Assembly: GCA_003833135.1 (NCBI GenBank)
Contig: QZLH01000414.1
Location: forward strand, 22,737-86,736
Length of the DNA stretch: 64,000 bases
From: Oehlia diaphana
Lineage: Eukaryota > Glomeromycota > Glomeromycetes > Glomerales > Glomeraceae
Direction of reading: 5' to 3'
The first letter of the stretch is position 1. Every line of letters starts with the position of its first letter. Position numbers and translations under genes: made by a program. Positions 24,116-36,140 of the stretch are shown in pieces. The notes below the pieces were generated by a model that saw only the letters and a list, made by a program, of their open reading frames with translations, made no database searches and was not told the DNA's origin.

Positions 24116-25810
24116 ACCAACAAGATTTAATATATGCAATTACACTATTAAATCTAAACATGAAATTTCTAATCATTATACTTAAAAAACCATCACAAAT
24201 TTGATGTTGTTTGATACATGATGTTCTCGTTAAATAAACGTAAAAAGATCCACGACCTCTTAATCCCAATTCATAATTTCTAATATGTTCTTTCCAATTA
24301 TCTTTACTCCAATTAGCCAAAGCGTTAGTAAGCAATTCAGCATCTTCAATCGCACTATTTGTTCCTAAAAAAAGGAAGAAAAAATTAATAAAATTACACG
24401 TATTAAACGTATTACACGTATTACACGTATTATATAAAAATATCATATCATATATACCTATTCCAACCCAAGGATTCATAGCATGAATAGCATCACCTAA
24501 CAAAGTAACTCTTGTAGTTTCCCATTGATCAACAGATCCAGGATCTATATCCCTTAATGGTCTTCTTCTTAAAGGATAACAATTTTCATGATCATTTTCA
24601 ATTCTTGATTTAGTCAAATCCCAAAATTCTAAAAAAATATCAGTTAATTTTCCTTTAGGTCTATTTTCTTTAATCCTTCTTTTAATATCATTAAAAACAA
24701 ATTCAGGATTTTCATCATCAGGAAATTTTGATGTTGGTAATTCATCATCTTTATAAGTCCAATTATCATTTTTTTCATGATTTTCTGAAGGATAAGAATA
24801 AGCAAATGATACTCTATAATATGATGTTTTATTATTATTATCATTAGAATCTATAGGAAATAAACGAAACATTAAAAATGTACAATCTCCTTTAGGACCC
24901 ATCGTTACTTGACAAAGACTATTTCCAGTTATCGATAACATACGATCCATAAGTTTTTTATTTGGAGTAATATCAACACAACATTGAGTTATTCCTAAAT
25001 GATTTATTTTCAATTCAGGAATTTTCTGTTTTCGAACTAAAAAAAATTTGATGTTAATATAATATAGTAGTGTCTGTTGAACATAATCCTTAATAAAAAA
25101 ATAATCGAAATTAAAAAACATTTGAAATTTTTAAAATTTTTTTTCTTACTTGGAGAATGAATACCATCAGCTCCTATTAATAAATCACCTCTTTCTCTAG
25201 TTCCATCATCAAAAATAGCCCAAACATTATCATCATCTTCATTATAACCAATACATTTTTTACCCCATTTTACATCAATACCTTCTAATAATAAATCTCT
25301 TAATCTATCTCTAAAAGTTACAATTAATGTAAATATATTATTTAATTTATTAAATTCATAAATATTTTTAACTTGATAACCTGGAGTTTTAAATAAAACA
25401 TTTCCTTTATGATCATAAAGACATGAACTATGATGTCATGATATTCTAATTTATTATCTAATACAACTTCATGAAGACGTGATGATATTGATTCTGGAAT
25501 ACAATTAAATAATGATTTCACTCCTGTATTATTTAATGTAATATGATATCCTTGCCATTTATCTAAAAAAAAAAAAAAATAAAATAATAAATTTTTTAAT
25601 AAAATTGTATAAAGTAACGATATGGTAACGCTATGTAAAAATACTATGTTATTAAATTTTACCATTTGGACTTGTTTCTCGATCAAATATTTTTATATTA
25701 AATTTCTTTTCGAATGAATTAAGATTTTTTTGAATTGAATGAGCTAAAGCTAATCCTCCTGGACCTGCTCCTATTATAGGAATCGTGGGAATTTTATGTT
25801 CGTTCATCAT
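24072..25810 (-). CDS. FAD-dependent monooxygenase, frameshifted
   Basis: Exons 25810-25663, 25562-25150, 25036-24458 and 24364-24072. The N-terminus has the Rossmann motif GAGPGG (residues 14-19) and a following IKIFDRE strand end. The middle has RDRLRDLLLEG and GADGIHS, and the third/fourth exons join as GDAIHAMNPWVGIGTNSAIE, the FAD-ribityl motif of class A flavin hydroxylases (UbiH/salicylate hydroxylase type). It would use NAD(P)H and O2 on an unknown, possibly aromatic, substrate. Near 25430 the frame shifts: one base is missing (or two extra) relative to the frame needed on both sides. This may be a draft error or a lesion. The final residues YGDGRKRDLVNKND are encoded by the adjacent satellite. 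Expected total is about 477 residues. Confidence 0.8.
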
Positions 25811-26420
25811 CTAATATCAAAAAAAAAAAAAAAAATTTTTTAAAAAAAAAAAGAAAAAAAAAAAAAAAAAAAAAATTCAAATAAAAATGGATAAAAACAA
25901 ATCTGGAATCTGGATAAAATAAAGAAAAAAAAAAATTCGAAAATGAAATCCCTTTTTCGGTTAATAAAAAAATAGGTAATATATTATATAAAAATGAATT
26001 TCCTTTTTTAAAAAAAAAAAAAAATTGTAATATAAATTTATGGCCATATAAAGTAATTGTTTCTGGTTGATCAACGCTTGAGAAAAAAAAAAAATAAACA
26101 TTTTATAACAATTAAAATAGGATTTAAAAAATATTGAATAGATATTTTATATTTCATACATATGTATCAATTAATATACAATTCTTCATAAAATCAAATT
26201 TATACAAAATACAAATAAAATGTACAGTATATAGGTCAAAATATCCAAGTTTATGACCTGTAAAGACCTTTCCGCAAAGAATCCATAAAGTACAACCCAC
26301 AGTAATTCACTGGTTCAAATATAAATAATTGTTTACATACAACAAATAATAATAAAAAAAAGAGAGAGAAATAAATAAATTTTCTTTTTTATGTTTAACA
26401 AAAGTTATACAAAATATGTG

Positions 26421-26454
<34 letters not shown>

Positions 26455-26559
26455 ATAAAATAAAATAAATAAAATCAAATATCAAACATTCAAATTCGCT
26501 CCTACATGAATTAGATTTTAATTAATATTTACTTACAGTCTTACGCTCTTACATGACTT
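25811..26559. other. Intergenic, A-rich, with (AAAT)n microsatellite
   Basis: This holds the upstream region of the monooxygenase, with long A tracts at 25820-25875, and a tetranucleotide AAAT/AAAAT microsatellite at about 26428-26475. No gene recognised. Confidence 0.5.
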
Positions 26560-26760
26560 TTATTTGTGATCTTTTGAATCTTTATCTTTTTCATTTACGT
26601 AAGGACATGGAACAGCTATAGCCTCAGTCATTTTAAGAGGATTCTTGATATCCAAACATTGAGGCGTTTCTACTGGTAAACCTGAACCGAATTGAACGAA
26701 CACAAATATCAAAGCAATAGAGTAAATAGAGTAAATCAAAAGATTTTTCATCAAATTCAT
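26560..26760 (-). CDS. Small secreted protein candidate
   Basis: The frame from ATG 26760 codes 66 residues; a second ATG lies three codons in. The first ~27 residues are a signal-peptide-like sequence: Lys near the start, a long Leu/Ile/Phe core (IYSIALIFVFVQF) and a small-residue end (GSG). The predicted mature part is about 39 residues, with only two Cys (in PQCLD and VPCPY) and a very hydrophilic Lys/Asp C-terminus. There is no intron. Small secreted proteins of this type are frequent effector candidates in mycorrhizal fungi; a role is only inferred. The longer frame upstream to 26838 is less likely because the signal sequence fits the internal ATG. Confidence 0.5.
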   Translation of the reverse strand: MNLMKNLLIYSIYSIALIFVFVQFGSGLPVETPQCLDIKNPLKMTEAIAVPCPYVNEKDKDSKDHK

Positions 26761-27667
26761 TTTTTTTTTATTGAAAACAGGGAGAAATGGCAGAAATAAA
26801 AAATTGAGGGAAAAAAGGAATGGAGGCTTTTTAGTCATTCTTTGTATGCACAGTTTCCACGTGGTAGTCCAATTCTAAATTTAGTATTTATTTACCATCT
26901 GTGTAGTGTGTACTAGGTTAATATGGCGCAGCAACTCGGCCGTATCTCGGAGGTTGGATCTAATTATGTATAATTCAAATTTTTAAACCATCATTCCACC
27001 AATCAAAGTACGCCCACATAGAAATTACCAATTACGAATCATTGAATATCAGACATTGCAGATAGCGCAAGTTTCCATATTTTTGAAAATTTTGAAACTG
27101 AACATACCAGGACCCAGAAATTTATGGTTTCACTAATGCGCTCGCTGAAGTTAGGCTGAGTAAGGCTTTGATCGGCGCAATTTTTTTTCCCATAGCTACT
27201 GTAGGTTCATCAGATTACGTATTTTTTTATTTTTATATGTAGTTTGCTATATTTTTCGTATTTTTCGCCTAAATTTAACTTTAATTGAAGGAAATTTTTT
27301 ATAGCTGGTGATGATAAGCAATAATTATTTTAGAAAAAAGATATTATTGGAAAAAAAAAAATAGTACAATATTATATATCACGTGACTTTGAAGCATTTG
27401 CGTATTTTCAATACCCAGGTGTCAATTATACAGCTCATAGTATCTTCACCTGAACCTATTGTATATATTTTAATAAAATAAATTTCGTATCAACCTACGT
27501 TTGGAGGCATTATATGGCACTTCAATAATTATCGATACATGAATATTGGGGATGCATTATATATACCATAAGTAAAATTAAGTAGAAGTAGTATTGGGAA
27601 TTTACAAAATGAATAATAATTTAATTTGATTCTCTAAAAAAAATATTAAACCGATAATTTCAGTTAA

Positions 27668-27698
<31 letters not shown>

Positions 27699-27724
27699 GA
27701 AATCGGTTAAATTTAATCCACGTC

Positions 27725-27755
<31 letters not shown>

Positions 27756-27769
27756 TAAAAATTAACAAA

Positions 27770-27805
<36 letters not shown>

Positions 27806-30450
27806 ACACTCTGAACATAGACTGATCCCTCCCAGCAGGTGAATTTAAATCCTATTCTTCCTTGTTATTGTAAAATTTAAATATTGTAAAATTTGTGTGA
27901 CTTGATCAGCGATCCAAATAATTATTATTTTTTAATCAACAAAAAGTTGTAATGGGAAACAAATAGATTGATTGGCTGAGATCGATCAACAATTATAGTT
28001 AAACGAATTCAATAATTACATGTAATTGATTTTACAATCAAAATAATGAACTACCGAGCTAGCATTTAATTATAATAATATTGGACGGGACGCTGTAGAT
28101 AGTACCTTTTCATTCAAGGTATATATTTTGACATCGTGTCAACAGTAAGTACCAATATGATTATGTTTATTGAAGCAATTGGAAATTTCCAAAAAATGCA
28201 GTAAGCAATATTTGGAAAATGAGTTCTTCACTGCTTCCGTTTAAAGGCCAACGCCAAAAATGCGCGTATACAAATTTTACATCAATGATTCTATACTATA
28301 AGTTCATCTAATGTTTCACCTAATGTAATCTGCAGAATTTTATAAAATTTTCAAATATAAATAAATTTTAATTAAATCTCACCATTAACTTTGTATTTGC
28401 ATAACCCTTAAGAGGGTTCCAGTAAGCACCTTTTTCAAGATTTAAATTATCAAAATCAATTTCTTCAAAATTGTTGGTTCACAAGATACAATTTTTCATT
28501 ACTAATTATTACTGCATAACAGTGCATAATATGTGCAAAACAAGCACATAGTACATATATGTTTTTATTAGATAAATGACGAGAAGAAAAAAAAATGGCG
28601 AAATGTAACAATATCGAAACGTAACAATATCTAAAAAAAGAAACTAATTTTTATTTATTTATTTTTTTTAGAAACATTTCTTTTTTGTATATAATAACGA
28701 AAATATCTAAAGAATCAATGAGTCATCAACATCTCAAAATCATTAATAGATTTTATAAATCCATCTATCCTATAATCTATTCTAACAAAGGAAATCTTAT
28801 TTGCGCAGTGGAGTTACACTACAATTTGATCATTTGATCATTTGATCAATTTTTTCGAATTTAATGTAACATCTTAAAATACGTTAAACCACAAAAGGTA
28901 TATAATACAAAAGATGATCACCGCAGATTTTTACATGACGTATTGAGATTACTAATTCACCATTATAAGAAATTCGAAGAAATCTCTTAATAGGAAATTT
29001 TTATCACATAATAAATAATTTTATGTCTAGACCTATCATGGCATCATGGCATCAACCGGGCCATTTAACATTTGACGATAAGGCATTTTTGAATGATAAG
29101 GAAATAACAAAGTATTACGTTATCATAAATGGATTTTAAGTACGCTTTGAAACTAAATTAATTAATTTGAATTCCAATTTTATCATTGGTCATATAGATT
29201 ATGTAGGAAAAAAATATTTGTGCGCAATTCAAAAAAAAATAAGTACAGTATTATTTTGAACTTTATTTTTTTTTTTCTTTCAATCAAATTTTAATATTTT
29301 AACATGTAATCTCTTTTATTGGTTGATCATTTAAAAATTGTAAAATGCAAACATTAAAAAAAAAATTTGTTAATTATGCGTATATCGATCTGATGAATAT
29401 TGGTGTTTACATAATGAGGGTTTTACGCTCGTATCTTTCGGCATAAACCGACATGACCGTGTGAATAAATCACAAGGATACTTCAACTCGTAGCACATTT
29501 TAAACCATCTTTGGTAATCGGGACCCAAAGACCAAAATAAATTAGTAGAACAAAAGTTTTATGGGTAAAATGGGTAAAAATGGTAAATCATTATGGCTTC
29601 AATGACTTCCAATGGCTTCAATGGCTTAAATGGCTTAATCACGTGAGTTAGCATTACGTCATCAAATTCTCACATTGGATAGAATTACCTTAGAACGATA
29701 TATATTTCATCATATGTTATTTTTTTGGTTACAGCGTGTGACATTTTTGACATATTTTTTTATTTTGTAACGTGGTTTTTGTTTAAATTGTTTAAATTGC
29801 GTCTTTTTGGCTTTTGATCTACGTCTATTTTGGCAAATGTTACATTAAGCGCAATTATACATGAATAAATAAGTTTCTTCAAAAAAAAAAAAAAAAAAAA
29901 ATTTTAAACGGTGGATGGACAAAAAAATTTACACAATATATCACAAAATAAATTATTTTTCACTAATATTTAATAATAATTGGTTAAGACTAATTAATAG
30001 TTTTCTATCAATGCATAAAAAGGTTCAACAGTTTCAAAACAAACTTCACATGGTGAATAATATTTCATTATATATATATATATAGAATTTGTTATCTTCT
30101 TTGCATTCTTGTTTATTTGCTTATGTGTGCGTATATATATATTTGTATATATATTATATATTATATATATATATTTTTTTTGATAAAAAAAAATTAATCA
30201 AACCTTAAGTAGGTAAATATTTTTATCTCCGACTTTAATTCCGGGTTATCGGCTACTTAACAAGGAATACTCGGTAATTAAAATTTACTTGGTAAATAAA
30301 AATAAAAAAATTGTTTTTATTTTGACGTATTCTCATTGATGCCATAAAAAGGAAATTTAATACAATAACTCATGAGTATTTGTTTGAAATAATAACATAA
30401 AATATAAATAAGTTTTTTTTTAAAAAAAAAACGGGGAAAAATCCGAAAGA

Positions 30451-30524
<74 letters not shown>

Positions 30525-31590
30525 ATTTATAAAGTATTAAAAAATTTTGAAAGTATTAAAATCCATTTAATTTAACTTAATTAATTAATATTATAAATTC
30601 AATACGAAAAAAAATTTACAAATTCCCGAACCTATTTTTTATTTTAAAAATATAATTTCCCATTTGGATATTTACGGAATATAAATTTAACCTGAATTGA
30701 AATTTTTCTTGGTAGAAGATAAAATAGAAATCCCAAAATAGAAAATTTCGTACGATAAGATAAGAAAGCCCAAAATAATAAATAAACATTAAATAAGGCA
30801 ATTAGATTTTGATAAGAAAATGATCTACATAAATTGAAGACTTTTATACCATTTGGTGATATCGTATGAATAACTTTTTAAGTTTAATATGCAGGAAAAC
30901 AAATTGAAAAATAGAAATGCTTTTTTGATAACATTTTAATGTTTAACAAATACGTCGTGTATAATCATTTTTTTAAGGTCCGATGAATCGGATCACAATC
31001 ATTATCATTAATCAATCATTTAACCGATGATTTGATGATTTTAACTTACTATATATATATATATATATATAATATTTGTATTTTGTCCATTTTGTCCCTA
31101 AAAATAAAGTTTGAGTTTATTTTTTTTTTTTCTCAACAGTTTTTTCGATTGTCAAAAAGAATTTTTTTTTTCTTATCTTTTATTTGTATATATAAAGTAA
31201 CTCGTTCATACATTATATAATTTTTTGTTTATTTAAAAACCTGTCAAAATCTCGTTTTACAAAAATTCTCCCTTTGTTCTATTCTTCTTATATACCACTT
31301 GACCTTATCATTAAACCCCTTTTAATTTAGTTATTTTTATATTTTCATTTACGTATTTTTTTACGTTCATTTTTTTTCATAATCCTCCGTTAATATAAAA
31401 AAAGCGTAAATATTCATTCTTTATTTATTTTCTCAAAATTGTTTCCTAATAATAAAAAAAATTCCCTTTATTAATGATTTCGTTGATATTATATCTTTCT
31501 TTCTTAACGAAATATCATAATAATTAATTAATCATTTAAAACATCTTTATTTTAAAATTTGAAATTCCGCCATTCTAATCCATTTAGATA
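26761..31590. other. Long intergenic region with homopolymers
   Basis: About 4.8 kb without a recognised gene. It holds long A runs (27727-27802, 29880-29901, 30452-30522), (TA)n runs (30076-30095, 30160-30172, 31049-31072) and a TGGCTTCAATGGC-type short repeat at 29592-29638. The last few hundred bases are the likely promoter of the receptor gene. Confidence 0.5.
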
Positions 31591-33031
31591 ATGGAAATTT
31601 GGTTAATTTATGCTTCAATAATAGTTTGTATATTTTGTTTTCAAAATATTTATGTACAAGTAAAAAGAAATGGGTTTGTTCTCATGTGGTATAGCGTTTC
31701 AAATTCTTTTTTATCGCTTTCTTATTTAATTGGTGGTATAGTTTTAGGTAATGATAATTTTACTATTGAAAATGCTTTAACTTATCAACAAATTTGGTGT
31801 GGTATAAGTGGTTCAATTTTAACTTTAAGTTCAATATCAAATGCTGGTCTTGCTTTAGCTTTATCAATTGAATTATATGTTTCTTTAAGATTAACAAATC
31901 CTGCTGCTAGACAAGATCCACGTATTATAAGATTAAATTTAGTATTAGCATTCATAATGCCGATCATTTCGGTATTAATTAGTGTAATGATATTAGGTAT
32001 TAATGGTGATAGAATTTTTACAAATTTTGATGATGGTGGAATATGTGAAATTTCAAGACAAGGAAATCAAAGAATAATTTTATTTATAGTTAGAACTTTA
32101 CCTGAATATCTACCAATTTATCCTTCTTGTGTATTATCAGTTTTGGCTTTAATTCCTGTCGCACAAAAAGTTTTTGAAAATCGTAGATTACAAAATTCTC
32201 TTTCAATTCCATGGGCTATAGAAAAAGAACCTCCAACTTATGCTTTACCAACTCGTGGTGGTCCCCCTCCAAATCCTTCTATACCTCCAAATGCTAGAAT
32301 GTTATTACCAAGAAATGTTCTTTTACGTATGGGTCTTTGGTGTTGTTTATTAATAATTTTTGGTATTCCAACTTCTATAATATTATTAAAAACGAATATT
32401 GTATATTTAATTAATGGAATTCCAAAATTAAGTTATTTACCTGATATTGATATAACATTTTGGAAAAAAAATGGTAATACTTTACATATGGTAGTAACTA
32501 TGGCTTTATTTTTATTATGTTTTGGTACTGGTGAATTCGCAAATGAACAATATTGTGAACTTTGGACAAAAATACTTGATTTCTTATTTTGCAGGTAATT
32601 AATTGTAATTTTAAAAAAAATATCACGAGTAAATTATGTCACGTGATAATTAATTAATTTTTTTTTATTTTATTTTTAGACGAAGATCCAAATCGTCTAA
32701 ACATAAATCACAATTTGAAATGGGTCAACAAACCAATCGCATAACACCAACTTCAACCATTCAATCAACACCACTTTCATATCTTTCAAATACACCACCA
32801 ACACAATCAACATTTTCAAATCATTCTCATAATAATAATAATACGACATATTCTCAGGATTATACCGTGAATCTTAATCAAAATTACAATTATAATCAAA
32901 ATTATAATTATTATAATTATAATTATAATCATGATGAAAGAGCTGCTTCATTATCTGAATCAATTATAATCGGCGAACTTCCTCCGAGACCAAAAGCCGC
33001 TAAATTATTACCGTATTCAAAAAGTTATTAG
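31591..33031 (+). CDS. Seven-transmembrane receptor-like protein (possibly STE3-like)
   Basis: Two exons, 31591-32594 and 32680-33031 (phase 2), encode 451 residues. Hydrophobic segments lie near residues 3-22, 32-54, 70-97, 112-135, 165-190, 245-265 and 300-320, fitting seven helices with an extracellular N-terminus. Loop 3 is proline-rich (TRGGPPPNPSIPP). The conserved-looking YQQIWCGIS segment and SIELYVSLR after helix 3 recall fungal STE3-type pheromone receptors, but I cannot confirm the class. The second exon is a soluble tail with Ser/Thr/Pro-rich and then Asn/Tyr-rich low-complexity sequence, ending in a PPRPKAAKLLPY motif. Thr/Ser-rich tails of receptors are often phosphorylated. The gene stands alone with long AT-rich flanks. 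Confidence 0.65.
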
Positions 33032-34249
33032 TTTGATGAGAGTGACGTAAAGAATTGTGGGATATGATTTCGTACATATTAATACACAACGAACAATACT
33101 CTCTCGTTCTTTAATTATCCGGTTCAAAATTTAAAAAAAAAAAAATCAAATAAAAAAAAAAAAAATTAAAAAAACAAAAAAAAAATTAAAAAAACAAAAG
33201 AACTTCAAAAAAACCATTTAACGTTAATAGAATTTTAGAGCCGGAAATTATTGAAAACCCTTCCTTCATTTAAAATCATTGACATTCATTAATTATTTTT
33301 TTTTATTACTTCATAAATGAGGTGATTATTGTAAATATCGAGACTTTTTTTTTTAATGATTACTAATATTTAATTCCTCTTCTGTTTTGTCGTCCGAGGG
33401 AATTTTTTGTAATTTTTTTTTAATTACCTTTTTTTTGTATTTTTAGTGTAATAATCTCTTCTTTTTTTTGTACGATACTTTATCTTGTAATTTTTTCTAA
33501 GCCTAGTTATTATCAAAGAAATCTTAATCAGAAAAAAAGAAAATCCAAAAAAAAAAATCAATTTTTTTATTTATTAAATTTTATGATTGATAATTAATAG
33601 ATGATTAGATAAGATTTATTGCGTACGCAGATAAGCATGTAGTATAATATATATATATATAGTATATAGTATTTTGTTTTTTTACCGAATATATGGATAT
33701 CTTATCAGAGGCTGTGGTTTGTAACACAGTCGAACAACACATTAATGAGTCACTTTAAGGATATATTTATTTATTTATTTATTGATTTTGTAAATAGAGT
33801 TTTTTAATCTTAATCTTTTTTTTTCTAATAATAAAAGTAAAAAAAAGTATTTGTTATGATAAATTTTTTTTAAAAAAGTAATACAAAATTGATAATTGAA
33901 AATGTTAAAATATAACTAAAATGTAAAATATTGTAAAAATATGTAAAACAATTTTTTTTGATATGTAATTTGATAAGTAAAAAAAGGAGAAAAAATGATA
34001 ATTTATCTCCGAAAAAGATATTTTTTGTTTTAATGATTGGTTTTTTTTTTTTTACATTTATTTGTTTATTTATTTATTTGTTTTTCCTAAATTCCGTTAT
34101 AATAAAATTTTTTCCATTTCTTCTACGAATATTCTATAAAAAATCTAAGAATATTCTATGATTACTTTGATTACTTTTTGGATAATCATCAGTTGAAAAA
34201 ATTTCCCTTTTTTATCCATCTTGTCCTTTACTGATCAACAAGCTTTGGC

Positions 34250-34304
<55 letters not shown>

Positions 34305-34351
34305 ATCAAAAAAAAAAAAAAAAAATTAAAAACAAAAAAAAAAAATTAAAA
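33032..34351. other. 3' flank of receptor gene, low complexity
   Basis: A/T homopolymers, a (TA)n run at 33645-33662 and no credible gene. The frame at 33958-34161 is a T-rich low-complexity artefact. The last 110 bases are T then A tracts running into the gap. Confidence 0.55.
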
Positions 34352-35079
34352 NNNNNNNNNNNNNNNNNNNNNNNNNNNNNNNNNNNNNNNNNNNNNNNNN
34401 NNNNNNNNNNNNNNNNNNNNNNNNNNNNNNNNNNNNNNNNNNNNNNNNNNNNNNNNNNNNNNNNNNNNNNNNNNNNNNNNNNNNNNNNNNNNNNNNNNNN
34501 NNNNNNNNNNNNNNNNNNNNNNNNNNNNNNNNNNNNNNNNNNNNNNNNNNNNNNNNNNNNNNNNNNNNNNNNNNNNNNNNNNNNNNNNNNNNNNNNNNNN
34601 NNNNNNNNNNNNNNNNNNNNNNNNNNNNNNNNNNNNNNNNNNNNNNNNNNNNNNNNNNNNNNNNNNNNNNNNNNNNNNNNNNNNNNNNNNNNNNNNNNNN
34701 NNNNNNNNNNNNNNNNNNNNNNNNNNNNNNNNNNNNNNNNNNNNNNNNNNNNNNNNNNNNNNNNNNNNNNNNNNNNNNNNNNNNNNNNNNNNNNNNNNNN
34801 NNNNNNNNNNNNNNNNNNNNNNNNNNNNNNNNNNNNNNNNNNNNNNNNNNNNNNNNNNNNNNNNNNNNNNNNNNNNNNNNNNNNNNNNNNNNNNNNNNNN
34901 NNNNNNNNNNNNNNNNNNNNNNNNNNNNNNNNNNNNNNNNNNNNNNNNNNNNNNNNNNNNNNNNNNNNNNNNNNNNNNNNNNNNNNNNNNNNNNNNNNNN
35001 NNNNNNNNNNNNNNNNNNNNNNNNNNNNNNNNNNNNNNNNNNNNNNNNNNNNNNNNNNNNNNNNNNNNNNNNNNNNNNN
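34352..35079. other. Assembly gap (728 N)
   Basis: A continuous block of Ns, flanked by poly-A on the left and poly-T on the right, the kind of site where assemblies break. True length and content are unknown. Confidence 1.
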
Positions 35080-35153
<74 letters not shown>

Positions 35154-35813
35154 TAATAAATTTATAACGCGCTAACACATAAAGAAAAAGATTATTATTA
35201 TTAGATATCAGTTAAGAAAATTCTCCCCCCCCCCCCTTAAATTGAATTAATTTTTAATCTATTTATTTATAAATCTTACCCCTTCCTCTTGATAATACTT
35301 GTATCGAAACCGTAAAATTCCGTTTCTTTTTTTTTTTTAAAAAAAAAAAATAATTTTAAGATGATTTTTAATGAAGGGGTGGTTTAAAAAATCAATTAAA
35401 AAACCTTACAAAATTTATTTATTATTTATTTTATTCTATTTTAAGATTATTGTTTGTTTAGAATAAAATGTGCATTGCTGCGGTTTAATATTTATAATTT
35501 TATAAATGAACTTTAAATATTTATAATAACGAACTTTAAATATTTATAATGAACTGTAACAAACTCGCCAATATTTTTTTTAATCGGAAATAATGAAATA
35601 TTCCGATTAGTAATTTTACTTGTACTGTTAATCAAAATTTCGGATAAACTTAAAATAGTAAATTAGGAGTTAAAAAACTTAAATTTTCTAATTTTAATCT
35701 TTACCGGGGGTCATGATTTTTGATGTAATATTATATTTATTATTATTATTATTATTATTTTTTATTTTTATTTTTTAAGGAGTGAAACTGTTTATTTATT
35801 TACCATAAATGAT
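35080..35813. other. Intergenic with short tandem repeats
   Basis: Poly-T next to the gap, a run of C (35225-35236), three tandem copies of GAACTTTAAATATTTATAAT-type units at 35490-35560, and a (TTA)n microsatellite at 35737-35760. No gene recognised. Confidence 0.5.
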
Positions 35814-35872
35814 ACGAGCATGTGTAAGATACAAGCATGCGTAAAGAAACAAGCATGTGTAAAGATACAAGT
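35814..35872. repeat. Minisatellite, about 18-bp unit, three copies
   Basis: Units resemble ACAAGCATGTGTAAAGAT, with one copy using GCATGCG. They lie 5' of a second, cleaner minisatellite in the same intergenic stretch. Confidence 0.6.
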
Positions 35873-36039
35873 AATGTTCAAGCTTGGTTTGCTTCATCCT
35901 AGATTGATAAATTTATAACAGATAATATAACGAAAGTACACGTTAAATATCATCTTAAGCGTGATACTAACTCATGATGTTCATGATGTTTTTATGATAA
36001 ATGTAATTCTTATCAGTGACCCATAATATTTTCAAGTGC

Positions 36040-36140
36040 AATGTTTTTAAGTACAATGTTTTTATGTGCTTTGTTTTTATGTGCTTTGTTTTTATGTGCT
36101 TTGTTTTTATGTGCTTTGTTTTTATGTGCTTTGTTTTATG
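36040..36140. repeat. 15-bp minisatellite
   Basis: The unit TTTTTATGTGCTTTG is repeated five times almost perfectly at 36058-36135, with degenerate half-copies on the left (AATGTTTTTAAGTAC). Fifteen is a multiple of three, which opens frames on both strands (for example KHIKT repeats on the minus strand), but these have no other coding sign. Confidence 0.85.

Noticed and set aside
24644..24844. Ile-rich minus-strand frame
   Set aside because: A shadow frame inside the monooxygenase exon.
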